Below, piece after piece: positions 39,591-48,431 of a stretch of 64,000 nucleotides of DNA. The notes beneath the pieces were generated by a model. That model ran no database searches. It had not been told where the DNA came from and saw nothing but the letters and a program-made list of their open reading frames with translations. The position numbers were made by a program, and so were the translations under genes. Where the stretch lies: contig NZ_JMDW01000003.1 in NCBI RefSeq assembly GCF_000691525.1, positions 186,001-250,000 on the forward strand, in the 5' to 3' direction. Source of the stretch: Mycolicibacterium neoaurum ATCC 25795 (GTDB lineage Bacteria > Actinomycetota > Actinomycetes > Mycobacteriales > Mycobacteriaceae). The first letter of the stretch is position 1; every line of letters starts with the position of its first letter.

Positions 39591-40166
39591 ATGGTCACCT
39601 CCCACCGGCGCCCGGCGGCGCGTTACTACCGGCGCGCGCCGGGCGTCGGTTGGTTGGCGGCGTTGATCGTGGTGCCGCTGGGCCTGGGGTTGATCGGTTG
39701 GGCGGGCTCACCGCAACGCCAGGCACTGCCCGACCTTCCCGTCATCGCCACCACCGCCACGGACACCGACACGGCCCGGCCGGACGCGATGGTGGCGCCG
39801 TTCTCGTTGCGGCGCAAAGGCAATGACGTCGTCTTGTCCGGTCAGCTGCCCGACCCGGCCTCGGTGGCGTTTGCCGTGGACAAGGTGCGCAACAATCTTC
39901 CCGGCACCACCGTGCTCGACCTGCTGACCCCCATCGACGGCGTCACGGCAGCCGACCTCACCCGATTCGACGGTGTGCTCAAGGCCGGTGCGCCGCTGTC
40001 GGACTTCGGATTCAGTATCGAGGGCGCCAACATCACGCTGTCCGGCACGGCGCAGTCCGATATCGCGAAAACACGCTTGGAACAGGCCGTCGGCGCAGCC
40101 TGGCCGGACCTCAAGGTCGTCGACGATATCGCGGTGCTCTCGACGGCACCGCCGGTGCCGGGATAG
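39591..40166 (+). CDS. arfA: ArfA-like BON domain membrane protein lacking the OmpA domain
   Basis: A 191-residue protein that aligns with the N-terminal half of OmpATb/ArfA (Rv0899, 326 residues): a YYRRAPGVGWL lead, one membrane helix (about 20-38) and a BON domain (about 70-185, including the pattern PLSDFGFSIEGANITLSGTA and WPDLKVVDDIAV). The C-terminal peptidoglycan-binding OmpA domain is missing. The stop is only 12 nt before arfB, so there is no room for a frameshifted remnant. In M. tuberculosis the arf operon supports ammonia secretion and acid adaptation. Confidence 0.88.
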   Translation: MVTSHRRPAARYYRRAPGVGWLAALIVVPLGLGLIGWAGSPQRQALPDLPVIATTATDTDTARPDAMVAPFSLRRKGNDVVLSGQLPDPASVAFAVDKVRNNLPGTTVLDLLTPIDGVTAADLTRFDGVLKAGAPLSDFGFSIEGANITLSGTAQSDIAKTRLEQAVGAAWPDLKVVDDIAVLSTAPPVPG

Positions 40167-40178
40167 TCAGGGGCGGTC

Positions 40179-40301
40179 ATGGATTTCCTGATGCAGTGGT
40201 TCGGTTACCTGCTGGCTTTCGCGCTCGGATCGGCGCTGACCTGGACGGTGCTGGTGCTGGCGGTCAAGCCGCACCCGCGGGAGAACGAGGATCGATCGTG
40301 A
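40179..40301 (+). CDS. arfB: ArfB-like small membrane protein
   Basis: A 40-residue single-pass protein, MDFLMQWFGYLLAFALGSAL followed by a hydrophobic stretch and a charged tail (KPHPRENEDRS). It resembles Rv0900/ArfB (about 50 residues: MDF..QW..YLLAF..GSA). Its TGA overlaps the GTG of the next gene by 4 nt. Placement in the arf operon supports the call. Confidence 0.82.
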   Translation: MDFLMQWFGYLLAFALGSALTWTVLVLAVKPHPRENEDRS

Positions 40302-40378
40302 ACACCGGCCTGCTGCTCGTGTCCTTCATCGCCGGCGTGGTGTGCACGCTCGCATTCAGCCTGCGCCGGTTGCCCTAG
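40298..40378 (+). CDS. arfC: ArfC remnant or minimal form: 26-residue membrane peptide
   Basis: GTG start overlapping the arfB stop (GTGA), encoding 26 residues: a single helix (GLLLVSFIAGVVCTLAFS) and RRLP. M. tuberculosis ArfC (Rv0901) has a similar N-terminal helix but a long soluble tail of more than 100 residues. Either a stop has shortened arfC or the ancestral form was short. Coupling argues it is translated. Confidence 0.6.
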   Translation: MNTGLLLVSFIAGVVCTLAFSLRRLP

Positions 40379-40391
40379 CTGCCGGCATGCC

Positions 40392-41750
40392 CTAATGCGG
40401 CGCGGGCAACCGCAACAACAACCGGGTCCCACCCAGCGGGCTTGCTTCCAGCGAGGCGGTCCCTCCGTGCAATTCGGCCTGCTGGGCCACCAGCGCCAGC
40501 CCCAGCCCGGATCCCGAGGCCGATGCCGTCGAACCGCGGGAGAACCGTTCGAACACCTTGGTGCGTTCCTCCTCGGGGACGCCGCAGCCGTCGTCGTCGA
40601 CCGCGATCTCCACACCCTCGCGTGAGCTGACCGCCGACAGTTGGACCCTGGTGGCATCACCGTGCTTGACCGCGTTGGCGATCGCGTTGTCGACGGCCAA
40701 CCGCAGCCCGGCCGCCAACCCGAGGATCAGCACCGTGGGCGCGGGCACCAGTGAGACGTCGAGCTCGGGATAGACCCGCATCGCGTCATGGGCGGCGCGG
40801 TCGAGCAGATCGGTCAGGTCGACCGGAGCGTGGTCGTCGGAGGTGGCCAACTGACCCTGGGCCAGTCGTTCCAGGGCCGAGAGGGTCGCCTCGATCCGCG
40901 ACTGCGTGCGGATGACATCGCCGAGCACCTCCGCGCGTTGGTCATCGGGCATGTCGAGGGTGGCCAGCACCTCAAGGTTGGTGCGCATCGCGGTCAACGG
41001 CGTGCGCAGTTCGTGGGAGGCGACGGCGGCGAAGTCACGCGCCGACTCCAGCGCTGCCTTGGTGCGCTGCTGTTCGTCGCCGATGCGAGCGAGCATGCCC
41101 TCGACGGCCTCGCCGATCTCACTGGCTTCCCACACCCCGCGCACGTTCACCTCGTCCGGGTTGGACTGGGCGTTGATGGCGCGGGCCTGCTGGGCCAGTC
41201 GCCGGAACGGGGTGATCATGATTGCCGAGATGATCCACCCGACCACCATGGTGCCGCCGATGACACCGCCGCTGATGAGCAGCACCCGGCGGTGCTGGTT
41301 GTCGATCTGACGCTCGGTGTCGGTCAGTGTCGAACCCAGGGCAATCGATGCCTGGCCCGCGGTGAAGGTGCGGACCCGGTACTGCACACCGTTGATGGTG
41401 GTGGTCTGGAAACCGTCGGGGAACTCCGGCAGCACCACATCGGAGGGCACCGACACCGTCGCACCGCCGATGCGCGCGGTGCGCACCAGGTCGGGGTCGA
41501 CCACCGGGGCGTCGCCGTCGTTCTTCATCGCGTCGGAGAGCAGCGTGCTGACATCGCCGAGGCTGCTGATCGAGTCGAGGCGCCGGTCGAGCTGGCTGTA
41601 CTGCTCGTTGGTGACGCCGATCCACACCCAGGTCCCGATGATGATGACCGTGGTGACGACGCCGAGCGCCGCGGCCAACACGATCGTGCGCAGCGACACG
41701 ATGCGCTTCGGCAGCCCGAGCGCACGGTAGAGCCGGTCGTACAGGTCCAC
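40392..41750 (-). CDS. prrB: Sensor histidine kinase PrrB
   Basis: A 452-residue membrane histidine kinase. Helix 1 (about 22-46), extracytoplasmic sensor (47-150), helix 2 (about 153-176), HAMP, then the H-box AVASHELRTPLTAMR with the phospho-accepting His, and ATPase boxes (NAIANAVKHGD, DDDGCGVP, GSGLGLALVAQQ). With PrrA it forms the two-component system essential in mycobacteria. Starts 3 nt after the prrA stop. Confidence 0.95.
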   Translation of the reverse strand: MDLYDRLYRALGLPKRIVSLRTIVLAAALGVVTTVIIIGTWVWIGVTNEQYSQLDRRLDSISSLGDVSTLLSDAMKNDGDAPVVDPDLVRTARIGGATVSVPSDVVLPEFPDGFQTTTINGVQYRVRTFTAGQASIALGSTLTDTERQIDNQHRRVLLISGGVIGGTMVVGWIISAIMITPFRRLAQQARAINAQSNPDEVNVRGVWEASEIGEAVEGMLARIGDEQQRTKAALESARDFAAVASHELRTPLTAMRTNLEVLATLDMPDDQRAEVLGDVIRTQSRIEATLSALERLAQGQLATSDDHAPVDLTDLLDRAAHDAMRVYPELDVSLVPAPTVLILGLAAGLRLAVDNAIANAVKHGDATRVQLSAVSSREGVEIAVDDDGCGVPEEERTKVFERFSRGSTASASGSGLGLALVAQQAELHGGTASLEASPLGGTRLLLRLPAPH

Positions 41751-41753
41751 GGG

Positions 41754-42458
41754 CTATTGCGTCCGCAGCACGAAGCCCACACCGCGCACGGTGTGCAGCA
41801 GTCGCGGTGCGCCGCCGGCCTCCAGCTTGCGGCGCAGGTAACCGATGAACACATCGACGACGTTGGTGTCGGCGGCGAAGTCGTACCCCCAGACCAGCTC
41901 GAGGAGTTGGGCGCGGGAGAGCACCGCGGTCTTGTGTTCGGCCAGCACCGCAAGCAGGTCGAACTCCCGCTTTGTCAGGTCGACGTCGGCGCCGTTCACC
42001 CTGGCGCGACGCCCGGGGATATCGACCTCCAGGGGGCCGACCGAGATGGTCTCCGATGAGAACGTCGCCGTCGACCCGCGGCGGCGCAGCAGCGCCTTGA
42101 CCCGCGCGACCAACTCCTGCAGGACGAAGGGTTTCACCAGATAGTCGTCGGCGCCGGCCTCCAGACCGGCGACCCGGTCGTCGACGCTGGTGCGCGCGGA
42201 GAGCACACACACCGGGACGTCGTTGTCCATGGCACGCAGGGCGGTCACCACGCTGACACCGTCGAGCACCGGCATGTTGATGTCCAGAACGATCGCGTCC
42301 GGGCGGGTCTCGGTCGCGCTGCGCAGGGCCTCGGCGCCGTCGACGGCGGTGGAGACCTCGAAGCCGGACAGCCGCAGACCGCGTTCCAGTGATGCGAGGA
42401 CGTCGGGATCGTCGTCGACGACGAGGACCCGAGGCGAGGTCGAGGAACCACTTTCCAT
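41754..42458 (-). CDS. prrA: Response regulator PrrA
   Basis: A 234-residue OmpR/PhoB-type regulator. The receiver domain ([20 protein letters not shown]) has the phospho-acceptor Asp in [12 protein letters not shown], and the signature Thr/Ser-Lys in SARTSVDD and YLVKPF. The winged-helix output domain ends [17 protein letters not shown] and [12 protein letters not shown]. The ATG giving MESGSSTSP is preferred; upstream codons are poorly conserved. Divergent from the ABC exporter. Confidence 0.95.
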   Translation of the reverse strand: MESGSSTSPRVLVVDDDPDVLASLERGLRLSGFEVSTAVDGAEALRSATETRPDAIVLDINMPVLDGVSVVTALRAMDNDVPVCVLSARTSVDDRVAGLEAGADDYLVKPFVLQELVARVKALLRRRGSTATFSSETISVGPLEVDIPGRRARVNGADVDLTKREFDLLAVLAEHKTAVLSRAQLLELVWGYDFAADTNVVDVFIGYLRRKLEAGGAPRLLHTVRGVGFVLRTQ

Positions 42459-42635
42459 GGCGCCAATACTGCCCCAAACGGCCCGGTGGCTGGGGGATGC
42501 TGGCCGGTCGGCGCTGCGCGGAAACAGTTTGACCTCATCCATTGTTCAGGTTTTACGGTGGGTACACAGCGTTAATCGGGTTGTCGGACCCATGCCGTAG
42601 AACTCAAGATGGTCGGGGGGAGGAGGTGATGGCGT

Positions 42636-44435
42636 ATGTCGAATGCGCGTGACGGGCTGGTGTCGGCACCGGCCATCGCCGCACCGCCGCGACGCATCCG
42701 TTCTTCCTCGGACATCCTGCGGTTGCTGCCCTACCTGAAGCCCTACCGGGTCCGCTGGATCGCGATGGTGATCGCGGCCTTCGTCAGCCTCGGTGCGACC
42801 GTCTCGGTACCGCTGCTCACCAAGGCCGTCATCGACGGGCCGGTGCGGCAGAAGGATTCGGCCGGGCTGTGGACGCTGGGGTTGGCGGCGATGGCGCTGC
42901 TGGTCACTGAGGCCGTGCTGTGGTTCGTCCGGCGTTGGCTGGTGGCCCGCGCGACGATGGGCGTCGAGGCCGATATCCGCAAGGACCTTTATGCGCGGTT
43001 ACAGGTGCTGCCGATGTCTTTCCACGGCAACTGGCAGTCCGGTCAGCTGCTCTCCCGCGTGATGAACGACCTGTCGGCGATCCGGCAGTTCCTGTCCTTC
43101 GGGCTGCTGTTCCTGATGCTCAACATCGTCCAGATCATCGTGGTGACCACGATCTTGTTGACGATGTACTGGCCGCTGGGTGTGGTGGTGATGGTCGCGA
43201 TCGTGCCCATCACGCTCACGATCCTGCATTTCCAGCGCCAGTTCACCATGCTGTCGCGGCAGTCCCAGGACCAGGCGGGCAACGTGGCCACCCATGTCGA
43301 GGAGTCCGCGCTGGGGTTGCGGGTCATCAAATCTTTCGGCCGCGAGCAGCACGCCTACCGCGGTTTCGACGATCGCGCGACCAGCCTGTTCGAGACCGAG
43401 ATCCGCAAGGTCGGGGTGTCGGCGAAGTTCTGGACGCTGCTGGAGGTCATCCCGAATATCACCCTGATCATCGTGCTGGGCTTCGGCGCCTATGCCGCCG
43501 GCCACGGACTGGTCACAATGGGCACGTTGGTGGCGTTCATCACCATGATGCTGTCGCTGGTGTGGCCGATTGCCTCGTTGGGTTTCCTGCTGTCCATGAC
43601 CCAGGAGTCGATGACGGCGGCCAACCGTGTCGTCGAGATCTTCGACGAGCCGCGCACCATCACCGATGGGGCGGTGTCCGAGTTGCCCCGTGGCGGCCGG
43701 CTGGAACTGGTCGACGTGGGTTTCCGGTTCCCGGACTCGGAAGAATGGGCCCTCCAGCACGTGAATCTGACCGTCGAGCCAGGGGAGACCGTCGCGCTGG
43801 TCGGTGCGACCGGATCCGGGAAGTCGGTTCTGGCCTCGCTGTTGTCGCGGCTGCACGATGTCAGCGAGGGTGCCATCCTGGTCGACGGCACCGATATCCG
43901 GGATCTGTCGCTGCCTGCGCTGCGGCACACCGTGGCCACCGCGTTCGAGGATCCGACACTGTTCTCGATGTCGGTCGCCGAGAACCTGCGCCTCGGCAAT
44001 CCGGACGCGACCGAGGAGGACCTGGCCCGCGGTATCGAGGTGGCGTCGGCCGGGTTCGTCTACGACCTGCCGTTCGGGCTCGACACCCGCATCGGTGAGC
44101 AGGGCATGAGCCTGTCCGGTGGCCAGCGGCAACGGCTTTCGCTGGCCCGCGCGATCATCGCCGAGCCGCGCATCCTGGTACTCGACGACACCCTGTCCGC
44201 CCTCGACGTGCACACCGAGGCCGAGGTCACCGAGGCGCTGGGCCGGGTGCTGCGTGATGTCACCGGCATCGTGGTGGCCCACCGCGCTTCGACGGTGCTG
44301 CTGGCCGACCGGGTCGCGCTGTTGGAGAACGGGACGGTCACCCGCGTCGGCACGCATGCCGAGTTGTTGGCCGACGCACCCGAATACCGGTACCTGTTGG
44401 CCGCCGACGACGAATTCGCCGGGGCCGAGCAATGA
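42636..44435 (+). CDS. ABC exporter half-transporter A, with degenerate catalytic site
   Basis: A 599-residue type IV ABC half-exporter: six membrane helices (residues ~25-315) and an ATPase with Walker A GATGSGKSV, signature LSGGQRQRLSLARA and Walker B ILVLDDTLSALD. The residue after Walker B is Asp instead of the catalytic Glu, the hallmark of the degenerate half of a heterodimeric exporter. Strong ribosome site GGAGGAGG 9 nt before the ATG. A seven-codon overlapping reading frame starts 7 nt earlier but has poor spacing. Its partner follows with a 4-nt overlap. Confidence 0.92.
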   Translation: MSNARDGLVSAPAIAAPPRRIRSSSDILRLLPYLKPYRVRWIAMVIAAFVSLGATVSVPLLTKAVIDGPVRQKDSAGLWTLGLAAMALLVTEAVLWFVRRWLVARATMGVEADIRKDLYARLQVLPMSFHGNWQSGQLLSRVMNDLSAIRQFLSFGLLFLMLNIVQIIVVTTILLTMYWPLGVVVMVAIVPITLTILHFQRQFTMLSRQSQDQAGNVATHVEESALGLRVIKSFGREQHAYRGFDDRATSLFETEIRKVGVSAKFWTLLEVIPNITLIIVLGFGAYAAGHGLVTMGTLVAFITMMLSLVWPIASLGFLLSMTQESMTAANRVVEIFDEPRTITDGAVSELPRGGRLELVDVGFRFPDSEEWALQHVNLTVEPGETVALVGATGSGKSVLASLLSRLHDVSEGAILVDGTDIRDLSLPALRHTVATAFEDPTLFSMSVAENLRLGNPDATEEDLARGIEVASAGFVYDLPFGLDTRIGEQGMSLSGGQRQRLSLARAIIAEPRILVLDDTLSALDVHTEAEVTEALGRVLRDVTGIVVAHRASTVLLADRVALLENGTVTRVGTHAELLADAPEYRYLLAADDEFAGAEQ

Positions 44436-46255
44436 CGGCGAACACGGATTGGCGCGGCCAGGCGGTCAGCGCCGATGACGAGAACCTGCCCATCGACGAG
44501 TCGGTATCGCGGCGACGCGAGGCCCGTTCGCTGCTGGGTTCCCTGCTGCGCCCCTATAAGGCGATGCTCGCGGTGCTGGCCATCGTGGTGGTGGTGGAGA
44601 ACGCCGCTCGGCTGTCGGTGCCGCTGCTGGTGCAGCGCGGAATCGACCACGGCATCCCGCCGATCGTCGCCGGTGGCACCGCGCACGAACTCATCCTGAT
44701 CCTGGCCGCGCTGTGCGGTGTGGTCGTGGTGCAGGCCACCAGCCGGATGTACTTCCTGCGCCGGTCCGGGCGGATCGGTCAGGAGATCCTGATCGAACTG
44801 CGGCGCAGGCTGTTCCGGCATTTCCAGCGCCTCGACGTGGCGTTCCACGACCGTTACACCTCCGGTCGGGTGGTGGCGCGGTCCACCAACGATGTCGACG
44901 CCATCCAGGACATGCTGGCCACCGGCTTCGACGGGCTGATCACCGCGGTGCTGACGATGTTCGGCACGGCCGTGCTGCTGGTGGTGCTGGACTGGCGGCT
45001 GGGTCTGGTCTGCCTCACGGCGTTCCCGATCCTGGTGCTGTTGACGTGGTGGTTCCGCAGCGAGTCGTCCAAGACATATCTGAAGGTGCGCGAGGCCGCC
45101 GCTCTGGTCATCGTGCAGTTCGTCGAGACCATGACCGGTATCAAGGCCGTGCAGGCCTACCGCCGCGAGCCGCGTAATCAGCAGATCTTCGAAGACGTTG
45201 CCGACCAGTACAAGTCCATCAACGAGCGGGCCTTCAAGCTGCTCGCGATCTTCATGCCCGCGGTGCGGCTGACGGGCAACCTCACCACCGGTGCGGTCCT
45301 GCTGTTCGGCGGGTACCTGGTGCTGCACGACGAGATGACGCTGGGCACGCTGACCGCGTTCCTGCTGTATCTGCGTATCTTCTTCGAGCCGATGCAGGAG
45401 ATCTCGCAGTTCTTCAACACCTTCCAGTCCGCGTCGGCGGCGCTGGAGAAGATCGCCGGGGTACTCGCCCAGGACCCCGACATCCAGGATCCGGCGCACC
45501 CGGTGGCATTGTCGGACGTGAAGGGCCACATCGGCTTTCACGATGTGCAGTTCTCCTATGTGCCGGATCGGCCGGTGTTGCCGTCACTGACCTTGGACAT
45601 CCCGGCCGGACAGACCGTCGCACTGGTCGGGACCACCGGGGCCGGCAAGACGACGATCGCCAAGCTGCTGGCGCGGTTCTACGACCCGGTCAGCGGCGCG
45701 GTGACCCTGGACGGGATCAACCTGCGTGACATCGCCCAGAGCGCGTTGCGCGAGCAGGTGGTGATGGTGACCCAGGAGAACTTCATGTTCGAGGGGACCA
45801 TCGCCGACAACATCCGGTTCGGCAGGCCCACGGCCACCGACGCCGAGGTGCGCGCGGCCGCGGCGGCGGTCGGCGCCGACCGTTTCATCGACGGGTTGCC
45901 CGAGGGCTTCGGCACCGATGTCGCCAAGCGTGGCGGCCGACTGTCGGCGGGGCAGCGTCAGTTGATCGCGTTCGCCAGGGCGTTCCTGGCCGATCCGGCG
46001 GTGCTGATCCTGGACGAGGCGACGTCCTCACTGGACATTCCGAGTGAGCGGATGGTGCAGCGCGCCATGACCACGGTGCTGGCCGACCGCACCGCGGTGG
46101 TGATCGCACACCGGCTCTCCACGGTGCTCAGTGCCGACCGGGTGCTGGTGTTGGAGCACGGAGAGGTCGTCGAGGACGGACCGCCCAGCGAGTTGGTCGA
46201 TGCTGGTGGTCATTTCGCCGGGTTGCACCGGGCGTGGGTGGAGTCGCTGGCCTAG
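44432..46255 (+). CDS. ABC exporter half-transporter B, with catalytic site
   Basis: A 607-residue partner half-exporter: membrane domain (residues ~45-330) with the SIx helices, ATPase with Walker A GTTGAGKTT, Q-loop MVTQENFMF, a non-canonical signature LSAGQRQLIAFARA and a full Walker B-catalytic Glu VLILDEATSSLD. With the upstream protein it should form one heterodimer with a single competent site. Substrate unknown; related mycobacterial pairs export drugs and lipids. Convergent with the hydrolase gene (4-nt overlap). Confidence 0.92.
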   Translation: MTANTDWRGQAVSADDENLPIDESVSRRREARSLLGSLLRPYKAMLAVLAIVVVVENAARLSVPLLVQRGIDHGIPPIVAGGTAHELILILAALCGVVVVQATSRMYFLRRSGRIGQEILIELRRRLFRHFQRLDVAFHDRYTSGRVVARSTNDVDAIQDMLATGFDGLITAVLTMFGTAVLLVVLDWRLGLVCLTAFPILVLLTWWFRSESSKTYLKVREAAALVIVQFVETMTGIKAVQAYRREPRNQQIFEDVADQYKSINERAFKLLAIFMPAVRLTGNLTTGAVLLFGGYLVLHDEMTLGTLTAFLLYLRIFFEPMQEISQFFNTFQSASAALEKIAGVLAQDPDIQDPAHPVALSDVKGHIGFHDVQFSYVPDRPVLPSLTLDIPAGQTVALVGTTGAGKTTIAKLLARFYDPVSGAVTLDGINLRDIAQSALREQVVMVTQENFMFEGTIADNIRFGRPTATDAEVRAAAAAVGADRFIDGLPEGFGTDVAKRGGRLSAGQRQLIAFARAFLADPAVLILDEATSSLDIPSERMVQRAMTTVLADRTAVVIAHRLSTVLSADRVLVLEHGEVVEDGPPSELVDAGGHFAGLHRAWVESLA

Positions 46256-47622
46256 GGGTTGCCGGGCTGGGGGCCGACGTCGGTGGTGAGCGTCGTGCGC
46301 AGCCAGTGCTGGGAGTGGTCGAGCCATTCGCGGTAGTGACGCATTGCGCAGTGATCATCGTCGGGGTAGAGCAGCAACGTCGCGTGCGGGGCAGCGTCGG
46401 CGATGTCGACGCTGTCCTGTGTGCTCAGCAGTGTGTCGCGGTCGCCGTTGATGACGAGAAGCGGGATCGTGATGTGCGAGTAGAGATCTTTGATCGACAG
46501 CGCCCGCAATGCCCGGAGAAGTTGAACCGGGTTCCTGGCGTCGAGGGTGTCGGCCAGCGCGTTGATGATCACACCGGGCATGCCGAGGCCGCCGTGGAAC
46601 GAGCGATGGGTCGGCGCTCCGCAAGCGACGGCGCATGCCAGTCGGGTGTCGGTGGCGGCCATGCGCACTGACCAGTAGCCGCCGAAGCTCACCCCCACCA
46701 TCGCCAACCGTCGGGGGTCCAACCGGGGGTCAGAGCTGAGCCGGTCGATGACGCGTCGGTAGATGACTTCAGAATGCGGCCCCATCGGATCGGTGTAGTC
46801 GTAGCTTCCGGGCATCTCCATCATGAAGGTCGCCAAGCCGGTATTCCGATAACGCAGTAGCCCGAATGCCAATTCGGCAACGGTTCCTTCCAGGCCGTTG
46901 GTCGTCAGGACCGCCGGGTACGGGCCCTCTCCTGTCGGCACGACGAGCCACCCGCGCACCGTGTCCTCGTCGGCGCAGGCTATGTCGTAACGCTCAACCC
47001 GCACTTCGATGGCCGGCGCGAGCGCCCGGATCAGGAGCTCGAACAGCCGCTGGGAGCGCCGGTAGGCCTCCATTCGGTGTGGGCTGTGGCCCGGAAACGC
47101 GCTCACCTGGTAGTAGGTGATGGCCTTCGTCAACGAGTCGATGACTCTGAACGCCTTGGCGATTCGCTCCCCGTCCCCGTTCTGCGGAGACGTGCCGACG
47201 ATCCTGGCGATGTCGGTGCAGTGCGGCTGCGGGCCGTGGTCGGCGAACAATGCGGCGGCAGGGGTGATCAGGCTGGTCAGTGTCGCGACATCAGAATCGC
47301 TGAACGGCGCCGATCCGGTGAGTTCGGCCGGTCGCTGACCGGCGGACTGGGCGAGGTCGTGGATCAGGGCCTCGGATTCGGCGACATATTCCGCCGCGAT
47401 CCGGTTCCAGTGGTCGCTCCACCGATCGTCCCGGAAGGAACGCACGGCGTCGATCTGGCCTTCGAACTCGGCGGGATCGAGACCGCCCATGTTCGCGTAA
47501 CGGAGTACGAAAAGTTTCGGCAGGAACGGCTTTGCGCCGAAACGTCGGGTTGCCAGGTTGGTGGTTCCGCTGAGGGCACACGCGGTCACGAAAAGCCGCT
47601 GGGGTAGGCCGGTCCTGACCAC
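46252..47622 (-). CDS. Alpha/beta hydrolase (FrsA/dienelactone-hydrolase-like)
   Basis: A 456-residue protein with a ~210-residue helical N-terminal part and a C-terminal alpha/beta-hydrolase fold. Catalytic triad visible: Ser in GVSFGGYWS, Asp in VINGDRDTLLS, His in DDDHCAMRHY. The N-terminus has a hydrophobic run but no clear signal peptidase site. It is divergent from a TetR gene with a palindrome between them. Substrate unknown; ester hydrolysis is likely. Confidence 0.86.
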   Translation of the reverse strand: MVRTGLPQRLFVTACALSGTTNLATRRFGAKPFLPKLFVLRYANMGGLDPAEFEGQIDAVRSFRDDRWSDHWNRIAAEYVAESEALIHDLAQSAGQRPAELTGSAPFSDSDVATLTSLITPAAALFADHGPQPHCTDIARIVGTSPQNGDGERIAKAFRVIDSLTKAITYYQVSAFPGHSPHRMEAYRRSQRLFELLIRALAPAIEVRVERYDIACADEDTVRGWLVVPTGEGPYPAVLTTNGLEGTVAELAFGLLRYRNTGLATFMMEMPGSYDYTDPMGPHSEVIYRRVIDRLSSDPRLDPRRLAMVGVSFGGYWSVRMAATDTRLACAVACGAPTHRSFHGGLGMPGVIINALADTLDARNPVQLLRALRALSIKDLYSHITIPLLVINGDRDTLLSTQDSVDIADAAPHATLLLYPDDDHCAMRHYREWLDHSQHWLRTTLTTDVGPQPGNP

Positions 47623-47652
47623 GCTGCGATCCTCTCGAAGATTTCCGATTTC

Positions 47653-47668
47653 CGGAACACTTGTTCCG
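47653..47668. promoter_or_regulatory. Perfect palindrome, candidate TetR operator
   Basis: CGGAACA-CT-TGTTCCG is a perfect 7-bp dyad with a 2-bp centre in the 66-bp gap between the divergent hydrolase and TetR genes. Its form and location fit an operator for the adjacent TetR protein controlling both directions. Confidence 0.7.
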
Positions 47669-47688
47669 ACTTTAGCAGGTGGCGTAGC

Positions 47689-48411
47689 GTGGACTCACGA
47701 ATACGGCCTTCGACAGGTGGTGTGGAGATCGAGCAGGCGGAGCTACCCATGGCTGCAGGCCCAGCGGTCGGCGGCCGTCGTGCGGCCGGCAGACAGGACC
47801 GCAGGCGACGCTTGCTCGACAGTGCCGAAGAGCTTTTCGCCAACCGCGGTTACTTCGGTGTGAGCGTTCGGGAGATCACCGACCATGCGGGCACCCGACT
47901 GGCGGCTGTCAGCGAGGAATTCGAGGGCAAACACGAATTGTTCCGAGCCGTCGTCCTGCGCCGCATCCGGCCACTCAACGAGGATCGCCGTCAGCGTCTG
48001 GCGGCACGGCCCGCCGGCGGCCACCGCGTCGGGCGCCTGCGTGCGTTGGTCGAGGCGTTCGTCGAACCGATGCGGGAGCGTGCCGGCGATCCCGGCTGGG
48101 ACAACTACTTTCGCCTGATTGCCCAGCAAGCCAATGCCGGACAGCCGATTCGCGTGCTCTTTGCCGATGATTTCAACGCGATTGCCGCCGAGTTCATCGC
48201 GGCACTGCGCACGATCTTCCCCGATGCCACAGAGGCGGCCATCTACGACGCCTATTTGCACATGGTGGCGGCTTCACTGCACACGTACTCCAACAACCTG
48301 CGCATGGTCAGTCTGAGTCGAGGTCGCATCCGCGGTGATGACGTCGACGAACGGCACCGCGCGTTGGTGGTGTTCGTCACCGGTGGTATCGCCGAGCTGG
48401 TCGGAGGCTGA
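47689..48411 (+). CDS. TetR family regulator divergent from the hydrolase
   Basis: A 240-residue TetR-type protein. Recognition region: RRRLLDSAEELFANRGYFGVSVREITDHAGTRLAAVSEEF. The ligand domain ends with FVTGGIAELVGG. The GTG start may be replaced by an ATG 60 nt downstream (giving MAAGPAVGGRR), which fits the usual distance to the helix-turn-helix better. Likely autoregulator and regulator of the divergent hydrolase. Confidence 0.85.
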   Translation: MDSRIRPSTGGVEIEQAELPMAAGPAVGGRRAAGRQDRRRRLLDSAEELFANRGYFGVSVREITDHAGTRLAAVSEEFEGKHELFRAVVLRRIRPLNEDRRQRLAARPAGGHRVGRLRALVEAFVEPMRERAGDPGWDNYFRLIAQQANAGQPIRVLFADDFNAIAAEFIAALRTIFPDATEAAIYDAYLHMVAASLHTYSNNLRMVSLSRGRIRGDDVDERHRALVVFVTGGIAELVGG

Positions 48412-48431
48412 AACGCCGGTACGCACGGTCC

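Noticed and set aside
40167-40392. Possible frameshifted OmpA domain after the ArfA-like gene
   Set aside because: Only 12 nt separate the stop from arfB and no OmpA motif (such as GYTDNTG) is readable in any frame nearby.
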